Below are positions 35,204 through 47,281 of a stretch of DNA of 64,000 bases, in pieces. Under the pieces are notes generated by a model. That model was not told the origin of the DNA and made no database searches. It saw nothing but the letters and a program-made list of their open reading frames with translations. Position 1 is the stretch's first letter. Every line of letters starts with the position of its first letter. Origin of the DNA: Cymodocea nodosa (Eukaryota; Streptophyta; Magnoliopsida; Alismatales; Cymodoceaceae); contig CM072335.1 of the NCBI GenBank assembly GCA_036874045.1, positions 6,034,001 through 6,098,000 of the forward strand, given 5' to 3'. A program made the translations under genes and the position numbers.

Positions 35204-35849
35204 TTAACTTCATTGAGTTATAGACAACTCAATGGAGTGACCTCAGTTATTATTCCTAACTTAATGAACTACCATCGTTGAGTTACAATTAACTCAATGG
35301 ACTAGCTTAGGCTTATATTTGCTAACTTCATGGACTAACTTCATTGAGTTACAGATAACTCAATGGAGTGACCTTATTGTCTATTATAGCTTTGTGGAGT
35401 TAAGGTTAACCCAACAGACTAACTTCGTTGAGTTAGAATTTAGGCAATTTTTCCTAAGAAACCTGTTTCTTATATTAACTTCTATCTTTCTTTCCTGCAG
35501 ATAATCAACATGAATATAGTCAAATACATAGTTATTAATGCAATTACTTCATGTTTAAATATTTACTCATTCAACTTAGTTAATTTCAATCAAATAGATG
35601 TATATGTGTAAATTCCATTCACCCCATAATTACTCTCATACAGAAAATAGAATTTTTTTTTCTTTTTTGGCTTCAACTTGTAAATTTGTTTCAAATTATT
35701 TCACATTTAGTCCCATCATTCACAATAGTAATTTTAAACACAAGGATATTCTCAAAACATATTTATATATTTATTTTCAGTATATCAATTACATTACAAG
35801 TAGATGATTATTACATTTAATCTCTTTTCCTAAGTTCATTTACTTCATT
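35204..35849 (-). other. spacer between ORF1 and gag in E_B (proximal part)
   Basis: This contains an array of CATTGAGTTA / TAACTCAATGGA words (35204-35430) that can pair over short distances, then AT-rich sequence. On the minus strand, GATTATCTGCAGG (about 35497-35509) looks like a splice acceptor; an intron here is speculation. Short ORFs on the plus strand (35063-35281, 35319-35504, 35598-35807) have no recognisable content. Confidence 0.5.
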
Positions 35850-37230
35850 CTAGAACTTTTCCAATTGTAATTCTAGTTGATTTATATAATCTAAAGCTCC
35901 TGATGATTCTCTAGAAGTTCCCGTTATAGTAGTAGTGTCAACAGCAACATAACTTCTGTATTCTTTCACAGAGATGACCCTAGATTTGATCTTCTTTGAT
36001 GTCCATCTTGTGAAATTTATTCCTTCCATCATTAATACTGGTATCAAGTCCCCAAAGAATAGTTTCTTCTTTGTAGACCTAATTTTTGACAGGAAGACTT
36101 GACACCAGTTCACTTGAATCTTATTAATAACTACATACGTAGCCCATTTGATAAATTGACTAAGTTTAATATTATGGTCATGTCTTTGATAGATAGTTTT
36201 AATTAAAATGTTGGCCACCATATGTGCCTTTCTTTTCAAGTACTTCATTCTATTTAAAAGTGTCACACTAGGATCGATGACCAAACACTACACTATTTCC
36301 TATTCCGTCCATTCAGTTACAGTTGTATTTTCTAAAATTTCTTTTCCTTCATTTTTCAGTTCAAAGATATTGTGGAGAAGCTTAGGTGTTATCTGAATAT
36401 TTATCTCTTCCACATTTGAAATTAATGTTCCATCTTCTTCCCTTAGATTTGCATAAAAGCTGGGCACTAGATTTTCATAAATTGCATGCCCATTTGTCTT
36501 CGGAATAATTCAAGTAGGCCTTGGAATTTAAATAGTTGTTTGATATCCTCCATTCTAGTCTAATTTATGAGCCTACCATATATAATATCATATCCCTTTA
36601 TTTCTTGATATTTATTGTATGCTTCTTGACTCCAAAAATGCATAATATTCATCATTGTTGCTTTAAAGGGGTTAGGTATCTAAATTTATTACTCCATAGG
36701 GGCTTATTCTTTAATCTCTTCTTTAGTTTGCTGAACTTGCTGTTGTTGAAAAGAGTTTGGAGATTCCTGTTCATCAATCCTTGATTGTGGTGGAGAGTTG
36801 GCTACACTATCCACTCTTTTAGCTTTTAATTTGCTCAAATATTCTTGAAGAGTTTCCTTTTCTTTAGTGGAATATGTCAAACTACTCTCTCTAGTTTCTA
36901 TTATTTCTTGTTCAGCTTCTTCTCCTATTTCTTCTTGCTCCTCTCCATATTACACTATTAATGTCTTCTCTATTGAATGGAAGATGAAGTCTCAATCATA
37001 GTAGATTCTACCCTTTCAAATTCTTTTTCTTCCTCTACAATTTCTTCAAGCTACAACTCTATTTCAACCTGTTTTTCTTTTTCTCTTTACTGCTACTCTT
37101 GATCTTCTCTTTCTAATACTAGATCAATATAAATGGGCTCTTGTGGCTCTAATATCAATGTTATCGGCTCAGGTTTAATTTCTTGAGCCTCAAGTACTTT
37201 TTATTTTCCTTTTCTTGTTTTAATTAACTA
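35850..37230 (-). pseudogene. ORF1 of unit E_B, plant-transposon-protein type
   Basis: The minus-strand coding trace lies directly after the LTR. The N-terminal half is acidic and low in complexity (Glu/Lys-rich, about 37200-36800). A Gln-rich stretch and a globular part follow, with FWSQEAYNKYQEI, LFKFQGLLELF, NLVPSFYANLREEDG, ITPKLLHNIFEL, VIDPSVTLLNRMKYLKRKAHMVANIL and, in the last intact 144 codons, LFFGDLIPVLM. It ends near LQLEKF at 35850. The C-terminal part resembles the extra ORF of element M. Stops and at least one frameshift are present. Position before gag recalls ORF1 of Ogre-type Gypsy elements (family knowledge; assignment is inference). Function unknown. Confidence 0.6.
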
Positions 37231-37269
37231 TGCATGTTGTTTAGGTGAATTTTGTTTGCTTTAATTATA
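37231..37269 (-). other. leader between LTR and ORF1
   Basis: About 40 bp where a primer binding site would be expected if 37270-39239 served as a 5' LTR. The minus strand reads TATAATTAAAGC, with no recognisable tRNA complement. The site has decayed, the primer is unusual or the LTR border is misplaced. Confidence 0.4.
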
Positions 37270-39239
37270 TGTTTATCATTTCTTTTAGAAGTAAACAAAC
37301 AATTTTCACAAATTAGATTTTAATCTAATTTGATTTTAATTGCAAGTGCATAGTGTCTATTGCGTAAATGTGCAAGTACAGGTTTGATCCCAAAGAGACT
37401 AAGTAAATATATCATATTTGTTTTTTACAGCCACAAGTTTATGTGTGTTGAATTACACACTCCATTGACTTATCACTAACTCAACGGACTTAGTTCGTTG
37501 AGTTACAATTAACTCAATGGACTATCCTCGTAGACCTAAGTTAACTTCACGAGCCTCACTAGTAACTTCCAATCAAATTTGCTGTTCATAGAGGAATTCA
37601 ACCATCCATTGGGTAGTTCCATAGAATGTAAACAACATCCATTAAGCTTTTAATGTTATTTTATACAATATTTATCATTAATAACTACTAACATTCCAAT
37701 ATTTCAAATAGTAACCATATTAATTAAGATTTTAGAATTGCATATGAACGAGTTCCAATAATTAGTAAAACTATTTTCTATTTTCTGAAATGAAATAAAC
37801 ATAAAACATTCAACAATACTAAACAAATGATACAACCTTAATTTGATAAATATAAAAACATATAATGAGTTTTTGGTTTGTTTTTGTTATGATATATTTC
37901 TGAAGATGAACAAAAGGTGAAGTATAAAATTCTTTATTGATAGTAAAAACTTCCATCACTACATGCGACATGGTTACACTACTAAAAACTTAATCACTTA
38001 CAATCATACATCTCTCTCCCTATAGAATCGCAAACTGAGACTTGTAAGTTGATCTCCTCTTCATTATCTTGGCATCAACCCAAAACCAAGGCTAGAAGCT
38101 TTACTATCTCTTAAGAGATGATTCAATGCTTGGTGAAAATTGTTTCCCTTCTTGCAATGTGATCACTCTTTACAGTGGTTGTCAATCACCGTGTTTGGCT
38201 CAAAATCGAATCGACATTCGAAAAGTATCCTCATAGACCTTCGATGGTTAGTGATTGGTGATGGTGTTGTGGATTTTTAGGGAACTACCGACACTTCTTA
38301 CAGTTAGCGCGGTTCTCCACCCTTTTTTCCGTTCTTTCTCTTTTCTTTTTATATTTCTTTTAGTAGTAATTGCTTCCGCCTAAATGACTAGTTGGATCTC
38401 CTTCATTCGTATCAACGATGATGATTTCTTTTTCATTCCATGATTTAAATCCTACGTGATACATGCAATCATGGTTTTCCTTCAAATTTCCTGTTTCTAC
38501 TACTGCTCACATTTGAATATTAGAAAATAACTAGTCCATGGAGTTAGTGTAACTTAACGAACTTACTTCGTTGACTTAAGCTTAACTCAACGGACTTGAT
38601 ATAAATAATAATATATGTATCATCTAAAATAAAGAAATAACTTATAATTTAAAACAACTTTTCGATGATAAAAGGATTTTTCAGATACTTACAAATTGTA
38701 AGTATCTGATGCTTATATGCATTTTGGATAGTTAGTATTTCAACCTTTCAAAGGATAACTTAAGTCATGTTTTAAGGTCACAACATGTGTCCTACTGGAA
38801 ACAAATATCACACATAATAAAGAAATAACTTATAAACTTATAACACTAACACAACGTGTTACTTTAGTGTGTAATCAAGTAACTTAATGCATATAGTTAT
38901 TCTAACTTAACGAGTTAAACATGTGCAACTCACGTGATCTTTTTACACCTTTAAACTTGTAACTCAACAAGTTGTTACTATGCACTTGTACATGATATAA
39001 ATATGTGCAAATAAAATATATCATGTTTAATACCATAAAACCACAAGTAAATCATGTTTTCAATCTTTTAGAAATGATATTTAATTAACACTAATTCCAT
39101 GAAATTATGCATATTCTTTGATTAAGGCATGTAATAGTGCAATTATAATATAATGGTTTAATTCTCATATGATAAGCTAAATATTATGCAATTAACCATT
39201 TATTAACCATGAATATTATGCACTTTTTCATTTTAAACA
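37270..39239 (-). repeat. LTR shared by tandem G units E_A and E_B
   Basis: 1970 bp, minus orientation, from TGTTTAAAATG (39239) to GATAAACA (37270). A GGGACTAGCACAAG...ATAGGGGAAG tract precedes it, which is a Tat/Athila-like PPT context. On its outer side lies the 3' region of E_A and on its inner side ORF1 of E_B, so one LTR serves both. It contains AACTCAACG / CGTTGAGTT palindromes (37478-37504) and a segment (about 38800-39000) homologous to the M LTR. A related LTR begins at 52713 in + orientation, which supports the TG end. The CA end rests on terminal symmetry only. Confidence 0.72.
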
Positions 39240-39691
39240 CTTCCCCTATACCTAACTTGTGCTAGTCCCATAGCAAACTAATATGATCTCGTTAATTGGT
39301 CTTTCTAAAGTGCTAGAACTATTTCTTTCCTTCATAAATCTGTATCCTTTTTGAAAATATATTCATCTTGTATCCTTAGAACACTAAAATTAAATTAATA
39401 TCAAGATATTCTCTACAAATCAGTAATCTAATTTAACATTGTTCTTCCTCTCCATCTTGCAAATATATTTAAAAAATACTTAAATTACATACAAAATATA
39501 CTAACATAAAATAGATGGTAGTTATATTATCAATTTTTCAAATATCTGTTATCCTAAATTTTCCAATATGATTTCCAAAATAAATTTCAATTGCATACAA
39601 ATCAAAACACAATTCAACTTAATATGATTAAAACAAGAAGAATAATGAATTGTATCTCAAATAAATAACTTCAAAAGTCTAATCTAGATTC
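39240..39691 (-). other. distal 3' region and PPT of unit E_A
   Basis: Non-coding. On the minus strand CTATGGGACTAGCACAAG followed by GTATAGGGGAAG (about 39240-39275) precedes the LTR, a layout typical of Tat/Athila-like PPT regions. GATTC at 39687-39691 is one copy of the solo-LTR target duplication. The part from about 39420 upward is related to 3790-4030 of element M. Confidence 0.65.
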
Positions 39692-41316
39692 TGAAAGGCC
39701 CTCTAGATTTTGATAATAGAAAAATCTATGTGAGGAAACAAATTATATTTCACAGGTGTCAAGACTGTTCAAGCAAACTAAAGATCAAAAGGCAGATAAA
39801 TAGATACGGTTAATTCAAAACTTACTGCTAGAGAAAGATAGGATTTTTCGTGAGTTAAAGACTTAAGTATCTGAAGAGTTAGTTTAAATGTAGTAGAAAT
39901 ACCTTCGAAAAGTTAGAAGGTTACTAGGCTTAAGTATCTAGAAGGAATGGATTTTCAATGAGTTATAGGCTTAAGTATCCAAAAAGTAAATTTAAAGCAA
40001 TAGATACACTGTCGAATAGTTAGAATAATAACTATCCAAAATTACAAGGCCTTAGAAAAGTTTGAAAGATAGTTGGTTGAATAATTGAAGGGTTAGGAAA
40101 GCTAACTATCTGAAAATTCAAGGAAATCGGAAAGTTAGGAAGGCTAACTATTTGAAACTTAAGTCATTCAAATTACTCATGTGCAGAAATTCAGACGAAA
40201 GCTTAAAAGGATTTTCAGAAAGTTAGAAAGCTAACTATTTGAAAAATAGAAAGTTTTGGAAGGTTACAGAATGAATTATCTGAAACTTAAGTCATTTTAT
40301 TATGCACATGTCGAAATAATAAAATAGTAGTCGGAAGCTTACAAGGATATACAGAAAGTTACTATAGCTAACTATCTGAAAGTTAAAATACTTTAGTAAG
40401 TTAACAACTACAATTATCTGAAAGTTAAGTTACTCAAAGACACATGTGTAGAATTTCAAAAACTTAGTCAGAGGCTTGAAAGGACGATTCAGCAAGTTAA
40501 GAAACCTAACTATCCGAAAGTTAAATATGTTTCGGTAAGTTACAACTTTAACTATCTGAACTAAAGGAGATCTCACGTGTATGACTTAAATCCACACGTG
40601 ACGAGACTTAAAGACAGTTTCTACTCATTGGAAGGTTATAAATGAATATCGAAAAGTTACCATTGCTAATTATTCGAAAGTTACAAGGAATCAGAAGGTT
40701 AACTTGGAAAACTTTCCCAAATGGTAACTTACCATATTTGGACCTGCAATTTCAGTAAGTACAGTAGAATACATCTGTTAGATTTGAATAAGATCGTTAT
40801 GCTTAATGTTATAAATATAAACAGTAGATAAGAGAGTTAGACAACTTTTTGAATATACAAATCCATACACCAAGCTCCACATATACAGTAGAACATCTTC
40901 AAGATCAATTCTTTAGTAAAGACAAACTCAAGTCTAAAGCTCTCCACACAAATAAACTCTAATTTCTTAAAGCTAGTGGTTTAGTGAAGTTTGCCGACTG
41001 AAAACTTCTGAGATAGGTTGGTTGGAGCTATGACTAGAAAGCTTAGTTTGATTAGTTGGTTCTTGCTTGGACCTTAAAGTAAGTGATTGTAAGTTGTGAA
41101 AGTTTAGTGAAGCCCAAGAGAATCTTAGGGGTGGACTAGCCGTTAGTAGTGAACCACCTAAAATCTCTTTGTGTCAAGTTGTTATTACTGCTTTACATGT
41201 TTATTTAATATCAGTGCTTACTAACTAAGTAAATCAACTAGTTAAGATTGAAAATAATAAAAAATAAGCAAATAGTACCATTCACCCCCCCTTTGGTAAG
41301 CATTTAGGTCCTAACA
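39692..41316 (+). mobile_element. solo LTR, Sirevirus-like, TSD GATTC
   Basis: 1625 bp, TGAAAGGCCCTC to GGTCCTAACA, flanked by GATTC on both sides (39687-39691, 41317-41321). It belongs to the LTR group of the elements at 22650 and 53833 (same ends, TTTTGATAATAG near the start, CTTAGGGGTGGACTAGCCG near the end). No internal region remains, as expected after recombination between the two LTRs of one element. Confidence 0.93.
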
Positions 41317-42717
41317 GATTCAACATTAGTAGTCATAAAGAACAGAAACCATATTCGATTCAAAAGATATCTATACTTTTAATAAAACTCTTTCATCTTT
41401 TCAAAACAATATATGTATATTTTTACTTTAAAAGTTAATTTGAAAAACTTGAATCATACAAGAGCTTTCTAGTATACCCATGTATCAAGCTTTCAGTCAA
41501 CATTCCTAGATCTAATCAAGACCTTAGTTTGCTAGATTTAAAGAGTCCTTTCTTAGGTCAACAATTCTTACATACCTATATGCTCAAGTACAAAAGGCTC
41601 GTGATCAAACAATTCAATAAACTCTCAAAGCTTTTCACTTTATCCTCATTTTTTTTTTCAACACAGTATATATGTATTTCATTAATATAGATTCAATAAA
41701 GCACAAATCTCATATACTTCTACGATCTACTAAAAAATATGAATCCACATCAATAAGCTCATACTTTTTATTGTAGTTTAATATGATTTACATATAAATC
41801 ATTCTATAAGTTTAATCAATCAAATTAATTGTATCCTTGATTATATGCATTTCATTTAATCTAAAAATCAACAATTCAACTCTTTTAGGACTTCAAACAA
41901 TTTTCTGAATTTTAGTTAAGCATTTTGATTTCGCTTTAAAATTGTAAAACTATTAAACTCATAAAATTCAGTAAAAACACAAGATAATCCATATATGTAA
42001 ATATAATTTCTAAGATATCTTATCTTATGTAAGATCATAAATATAATATTCAGACAGTTACAATTGGTAAAAAAAAAAAATTTAATAGGTTCAGTTATCA
42101 GAAGGTTTTAGATAGTTTTTAGAAATTTTATTAGATTCTACAAAAATTTGCAGAACAATCCTAATTCCTACAATTGACAAGATTACTTCAATTTTTATCC
42201 AATTACCTCTCCCCCGTACCTACATTTTGCATTGTCCTCAATGTAAAAGGTTTATAGAAAATATAGTATATGATAGTAGACATGATAAACTATTTCGTTC
42301 ACTTAGCACCTAAATCAACGAACTTAGTTCGTTGAGTTAATGAATAACTCCACGACTTGCACATGAATTTAAATTCAGGATAAGTAATTAATCAACATAC
42401 CTTGTTTGTTTGTGTCACCATTAATATCTTCTAACTTTTGATCCTAAAAAACTTTTCATTTACAAATAAAAGTAAAACAACTAACAATAAAACATATATT
42501 GTTAAATATGTGCTTTGTGTGGAACCTAGGCTCCTATGCCTTTGGTGGCTCACAAGCAAGCTAGTTGGTTTCTTAGAGTAGATACCAACAAACAGGATTA
42601 ATATTTTATTTTTCTTGTAAGATAAATAAAACATAAACTAAACTTTTTTTCTTTTCTTACAATAAATGCAGAATACAAAAAACCTTAAAAATACAAAATC
42701 ACAGTTTAAGAACATGA
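41317..42717 (-). repeat. proximal 3' region of unit E_A
   Basis: No coding sequence is seen. On the minus strand a G-rich tract GGTACGGGGGAGAGG (about 42210-42225) follows GAGGACAATGCAAAATG, a context seen in Tat/Athila-type elements near the end of the coding region. From about 41890 down to 41317 the sequence is related to 3195-3760 of element M. A TTAGTTCGTTGAGTTA array lies at 42310-42340. Confidence 0.65.
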
Positions 42718-43852
42718 CTAAAAAGTAGTGACAAAAGGAATAAATGTGTTAGTCCATCCAAAACCTTTATGCATTATTCTCCTTGCTATTAATTCTATAT
42801 TAAGGTAGTCTGCCTTCCTTTTTAATTTATAAACTTGCAGTATGTTATCAACACTAAATATGAGAGTATAACCATTAATAAAATGAAATGCAGAAAATGT
42901 TCCTCTTTTCGTCCACGATAATGTAGTTGTTTCTATTTCCACTTATATTTTAATGTATTCCTCTTTCTACTTTCATTCATTTAGGTCTTTCATAATCTAT
43001 ATTTGAAATTTCATTAGTTCATCCCACCATCTTACTAGACATAAAGTAGAATCATTAAATTCAATATACTATACTCCTAATTGAATTTTATCAATTTTTG
43101 TAGATGGTGGTTCAACTATAGCTTGAGGTATAGGTAATATTTCTATAAATTCATCATAACTGTCTATGCTCACTATGTATAAGTTAGATCTGAATGTAAC
43201 TGATATATCTGTGACTAGATATCTATATCCGTCAAGTATTACATGAGTGTTAACTAATGTTTTCTCTCCTATATATATCATAATATTTTTCGTTCCAAGA
43301 TCTATTCATAAAATTATAAACACTTAAGCATATTCCTTCATCTCAATTTCTAGTTGGTCTCCAATAAAATAATTTTTCAGGAATAGTCGAATTCTTATCA
43401 AAAAATGTTAGTATTGTCCCACAATTTTTAGTTGGTACTTCAAGCACATTAGGTCTTCTTATATTCCATTCTTCTCTAGTGATAGGATTTCTAATAAAAA
43501 TATTAGGTAATAGAATAGCATACCTAGGTTTGGTTCTATATACGATCAATCATTCATTTATTCTCATAATATGTTCTATTCCTACTAATGAATTGGTCGA
43601 AATTCCAGTAGTTTCTTCTATGTTCAGATATTCATAACTGATTGTACTATGATTGAATAATTTCCAAAAAAATCCATTTCTACTATTGGTCATCTTCGCA
43701 GCTTGTAGTTTATGAAAATATCTTTCCCTAACACATTCTTTAATTTGTCTTGAGACACAACAAAATCTACATAGATCTTTAGCTAATAAATTACTCAATA
43801 CCTCTCTTAGTACATCCAACGGTAATTCCATCTGTTGTGATTCTGTATTCAT
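42718..43852 (-). pseudogene. F-box/FBA-type gene in G unit E_A, near full length
   Basis: From ATG 43852 the protein begins MNTESQQMELPLDVLREVL with an F-box-like core to about residue 45 (KDLCRFCCVSRQIKECV). An FBA-like region follows: RINE-LIVYRTK, IFIRNPITREEW, GICLSVYNF, HVILDGYRYLVTD, FRSNLYIVSIDSYDEF, EILPIPQ, LCLVRWWDEL, LNEWK, and a last stretch with GYTLIFSVDNILQVYKLKRK, ending VTTF at 42718. About 378 codons is normal for plant F-box/FBA proteins. The frame is broken by stops, mostly where Trp or Gln would fit, and by at least one shift. Known relatives act as substrate receptors of SCF ubiquitin ligases. Its position matches the E_B copy, so it belongs to the element unit and is not a chance nearby host gene. 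Confidence 0.8.
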
Positions 43853-43900
43853 CAACATAAAACAAAATTCAAAAGAGATAAAATTAACATATCTATTTAA
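43853..43900 (-). other. leader between gag and F-box ORF in E_A
   Basis: AT-rich sequence immediately upstream of the F-box start, interrupted by the Sirevirus-like element. It joins 52456 without any duplicated bases, as judged from the uninterrupted copy near 27343 (GTTAACTTAC). Confidence 0.6.
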
Positions 43901-45641
43901 TGTTAGGACCTTAGTATTTTGATAATGCAAAAACCTTTGTGAGGAAACCAAATTGTATTTCATAGATATGATAGCTCAGCAAAAGATCAGAGAGCAGACA
44001 AATAGATGGAGAAAGTTCCAGAAGATACTGCTAGAGTTATAGGAAAATCGGACAGTTACAGGTCTAAGTATTCGAAGAGCAAGTTTAAAGCAGCACCAAT
44101 ATTATCGGACAGTTAGAAGAATAACTATCCGAAATTATAAAGCCTTCGGAGAGTTATGAAAGACAGTTGGTTGAATGATCGGAGAGTTAAGGAGTTAACT
44201 ATCCGAAAGCAAAAGGAAAATCGGAAAGTTAGAAAGGCTAACTATCTGAAACTTAAGTCATTCAATTAACCACGTGTAGAAATTCAGAACAGAAGCTTAA
44301 AGGATTTTTCGGAGAGTTAGGAAGATAACTTTCCGACATTTTCGGTGAGTTACAGGTATAACTTTCCAAAACTTAAGTTATCCTATTACGCACGTGCAGA
44401 TTGGAGAAGATGGCAGTTAAAAGCTTAAAAGGAAAAATCGGAGAGTTAGATAACTATCCGAAATTTCAAGAGAGTTTTGGTGAGTTAGAGTTTAACTATC
44501 CGAAACTTAAGTCATTGAATTTCCCACGTGCAGAAATCCAAATATAAGCTTAAAAGGAAAATTAGAAAGTTACTAGAGATAACTATCCGAAATCTTGAAG
44601 CGTTTCAGTGAGTTATAGGTATAACCATCTGAAACTTAAGTCAGTCTTTTATGCACGTACTGAATTGAAGCAATCAGAAACTTAAGGGAGGGTTACTGTA
44701 GCTAACTATCCGATAGTTAAGTAATAGTTCGGTAAGTTACAACTACAAGTATCCGATTGAATGACAGCTTGCATTGTATGGTCTGGAATCTTACATGGTA
44801 GAAAGACTTAAGTGATCTTTCGGTGAGTTACAAACATTCTTCAAAGAGTTACACAGCTAACTATCCGAAAGGTTAAGAAAATCGGAAGGATATCTTGAAA
44901 TATCTTTCTGAATGGAAACCTACCGTATTTGGGACTGAAGTCAAATCAAGTACAGTAGAATAAATCCGTTGAGGAGAAAATATGATCGTTGGATATTCAA
45001 GCATATATACAGTCAGATCATTAAGTATTAAAAAAAAAAGAGCATATAAGTGAGATTACAGATACAATTACATATAGAGATATAATATACATTGCAAATC
45101 AATTATTGATATAGAAGAAAGCTCAAATTCAATTCAACAAAGAATCGATTGAAAGCTGGATTTACAAGAAGATTCTTAAAGCTCTCCATGTGTTGAGAGT
45201 CTGATCTAAGAAGGATCATTTGGTTTGTGGCTTCAACTTGAAAGCTACATTCAGTTGTTGGTTTGAGTTTCGACCTGAAAACTCAAGAGATTGGTTTTCT
45301 AGAGTTTATACCTGAAAAGTTTTGAGTGTTGGTTTTCTAGAGTTTATACCTGAAAACTTCTATGTGGTTGGTTATTGCTTCGACCTGAAAGTAAGTGTGT
45401 AAGTGTTGGTTGAAACACTTAGTGAAGCCCAAGTGATCCTTGGGGGTGGACTAGCCGAGTTGGTGAACCACCTAAAATTCCCTTGTGTTTCTTACTTTTA
45501 TTTCCATTGTGCATGTTATTTATATCTGATTATTACTTGTGTAAACTGATTAATCAAATTAGTTAATAAAGTTAAAAATAGTCATAATTTCACATTGTTC
45601 TCCATTCACCCCCCCTCTGGTGAAGCCATACGTTCCTAACA
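43901..45641 (+). repeat. 5' LTR of the Sirevirus-like element
   Basis: 1741 bp, TGTTAGGACC to CGTTCCTAACA. It contains many CGGA(C/T)AGTTA...TAACTATCCG pairs (for example 44105-44132) and repeated ACTTAAGTCATTxAATT and CACGTGCAGAA(A/T) words. The TATA-like CATATATACAG is at about 45000. Confidence 0.93.
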
Positions 45642-45643
45642 AT

Positions 45644-45655
45644 TGGTATCAGAGC
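45644..45655 (+). other. primer binding site, initiator Met-tRNA
   Basis: TGGTATCAGAGC, the canonical copia primer site, lies 2 bp after the LTR. Confidence 0.92.
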
Positions 45656-45693
45656 GTAGGTTAATCCTTCATAAGATTTAACCATCTGGATTT

Positions 45694-47244
45694 ATGGCTC
45701 AATTTGCTGAGGGACAAAACATCCATAGACCTCCTTTATTCGATGGTTCCAATTATAACTACTGGAAGAATAGAATGGAGTGCTTCCTTAGGAGTTTTGA
45801 TGTAAAACTCTGGAAGATTGTTGTTCTTGGAACTACACTTCCAACCAGTGATGTTATGAACTAGTTTGAGGAGGATGAGAAAATCATCCAGTTGGATACT
45901 AGAGAGCTGAATGCCATATATTGTGCACTAATTGTTGAATAATATAATAAAGTATCTGCATGTAAGTCTGCTCATGAGGCTTGGAAAATCCTCCAAGTTA
46001 CACACGAAGGTACTAGCCATGTTAAGGATACAAAAATCAGTATTTTGTTGAGAAAACTTGAATTGTTTAAAATGAATGATAATGAAAACATAACTGAAAT
46101 GTTTTCAAGATTTATTGAAATCATTAATAGTTTGAAAGGCTTGGGAAAGGAATTTTCTTCTCGTGAATAGGTACAAAAGATCTTGAGGAGTCTAACTATT
46201 GAGTGGAAACAGAAGTCCACATCTATTCAAGATTCCAAGGATCTCAACAATTACATAGTTGAAGAATTGTTGGGCAATCTTCTAGCCTACAAAGTTTAAA
46301 TGAAGGATTGAAAAGAGTAAGAATGAGCTGTTGAAAAGAAAGCTGAGAAGAAAAAGGAAATAGCATTTCCATCAACAGAAGAAGCTTCAAGCTCAAATGA
46401 TGATGAGATCATGTTGCTGGCAAGGAACTTCAAGAAGTTCATGAAGAAAAAGAATAAGCCCAGCTCCTTTAAAAGAACTGTTCCTACATGTTTTAAATGT
46501 AAAAGGCAAGGGCACATACAAACCTTTTGTCCATTTCACACAAAAGAGGATCAATGAGATAAGAAGAAGAGATGGAAGTACAAAAAGAAGATGGCTCTCA
46601 AAGCTACATGGGATGACAGTAGCTCTTCAAGCAGTTCATCAGATTCTGAAGATGAAGCTGTAGCCAACGTGTGTTTTGCAGCACAAGAGGTATGCTCTTC
46701 TTCCTCTAGTTTAGAAAATGAGCATGATGATTTAGACATTAACAGTCTTCTGCCTACTGTAGATAATTTATATGTTAAGTGTAGAGAATTTAAGAAAGAA
46801 ATTAAAAGGTCAAATCATTGCTTAGAAGATTCATTTCCTGAATTAGAATCAACTATAGTTGAAAATAGAAATCTAAAATCAAACTTGGATAAGTATGGTT
46901 GTGTTAACTATGAATTAAAAGAAGAAAATAAAAATTTATTAACTACAATATCTGATTTAAAAGACATTATATGTAAATTTACTCAAGGTCAAAAAGGATT
47001 AAATAAAATAATAGGATCTCAACGATCAAATGGAAATAAATATGGCCTAGGGTATGCTACACCACAGGAAATACCTTATTGTGGTGGAGCGATTCGATCT
47101 TATAGAGATGACACCATTGTGTTTGCCATCAAACGAAGATCAGGTCATATGTGGCTGCTAAGAGGCAATAAATTTAATGTTTTTAGGACTAACTCTTCTA
47201 GACCCAAGAAGATTTGAGTACCAAAAGCCTTAATTTCAGTATGA
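45694..47244 (+). pseudogene. gag: Sirevirus-like Gag, stops only
   Basis: ATG 45694 opens one frame to TGA 47242. The N-terminal region has FDGSNYNYWKNRMECFL and KDTKISILLRKLELFKM. A good CCHC knuckle CFKCKRQGHIQTFC is at about 46489-46530. A Ser-rich acidic block (WDDSSSSSSSSDSEDEA, about 46606-46656) and a long coiled-coil-like tail (about 46740-47000) follow, ending KFTQGQKGLNKIIGSQR and KYGLGYATP. Stops lie at 45862, 45940, 46168, 46297, 46309, 46318, 46555 and 47214. Published work on Sirevirus Gag links this tail to dynein light chain LC8-like partners; nothing in this sequence alone proves that. Pol begins in another frame about 40 bp on. Confidence 0.9.
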
Positions 47245-47281
47245 TTTGCAGGATGACAAGGAGTTCTAAGCATGTACAACA

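Larger units (their letters stand above)
22550..39239 (-). mobile_element. Gypsy-type non-autonomous unit E_B with gag and F-box gene
   Basis: Read on the minus strand, the unit runs LTR (39239-37270), ORF1 (37230-35850), spacer, gag (28857-27530), F-box/FBA ORF (27295-26478, completed at 22649-22550), then truncation against background DNA. Two later insertions split it: a Tork-like copia in the spacer and a deleted Sirevirus-like element in the F-box ORF. Superfamily is called from the Gag (Retrotrans_gag type with an NPNWRNHPN-like tail). No protease, RT, RNase H or integrase is visible between gag and the F-box ORF, which are only about 230 bp apart. No clear PBS follows the LTR end at 37270. 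Confidence 0.7.

Noticed and set aside
35497..35509. Splice-acceptor-like site before gag, suggesting an intron as in Ogre elements
   Set aside because: The Ogre intron lies elsewhere in the element, no convincing donor was found, and one acceptor-like match is expected by chance.
42431..42634. Minus-strand ORF downstream of the F-box ORF
   Set aside because: It is low in complexity and hydrophobic with no link to the FBA region, and the matching E_B region is deleted, so it cannot be compared.
42718..43852. F-box ORF as an ordinary host gene next to transposons
   Set aside because: A second copy has the same position relative to gag and spacer in the neighbouring unit, which links it to the element. 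A host origin of the captured gene remains likely.
45641..45656. tRNA-like sequence after LTRs
   Set aside because: These are 12 bp primer binding sites complementary to the initiator tRNA, not tRNA genes. No tRNA fold was found anywhere in the window.
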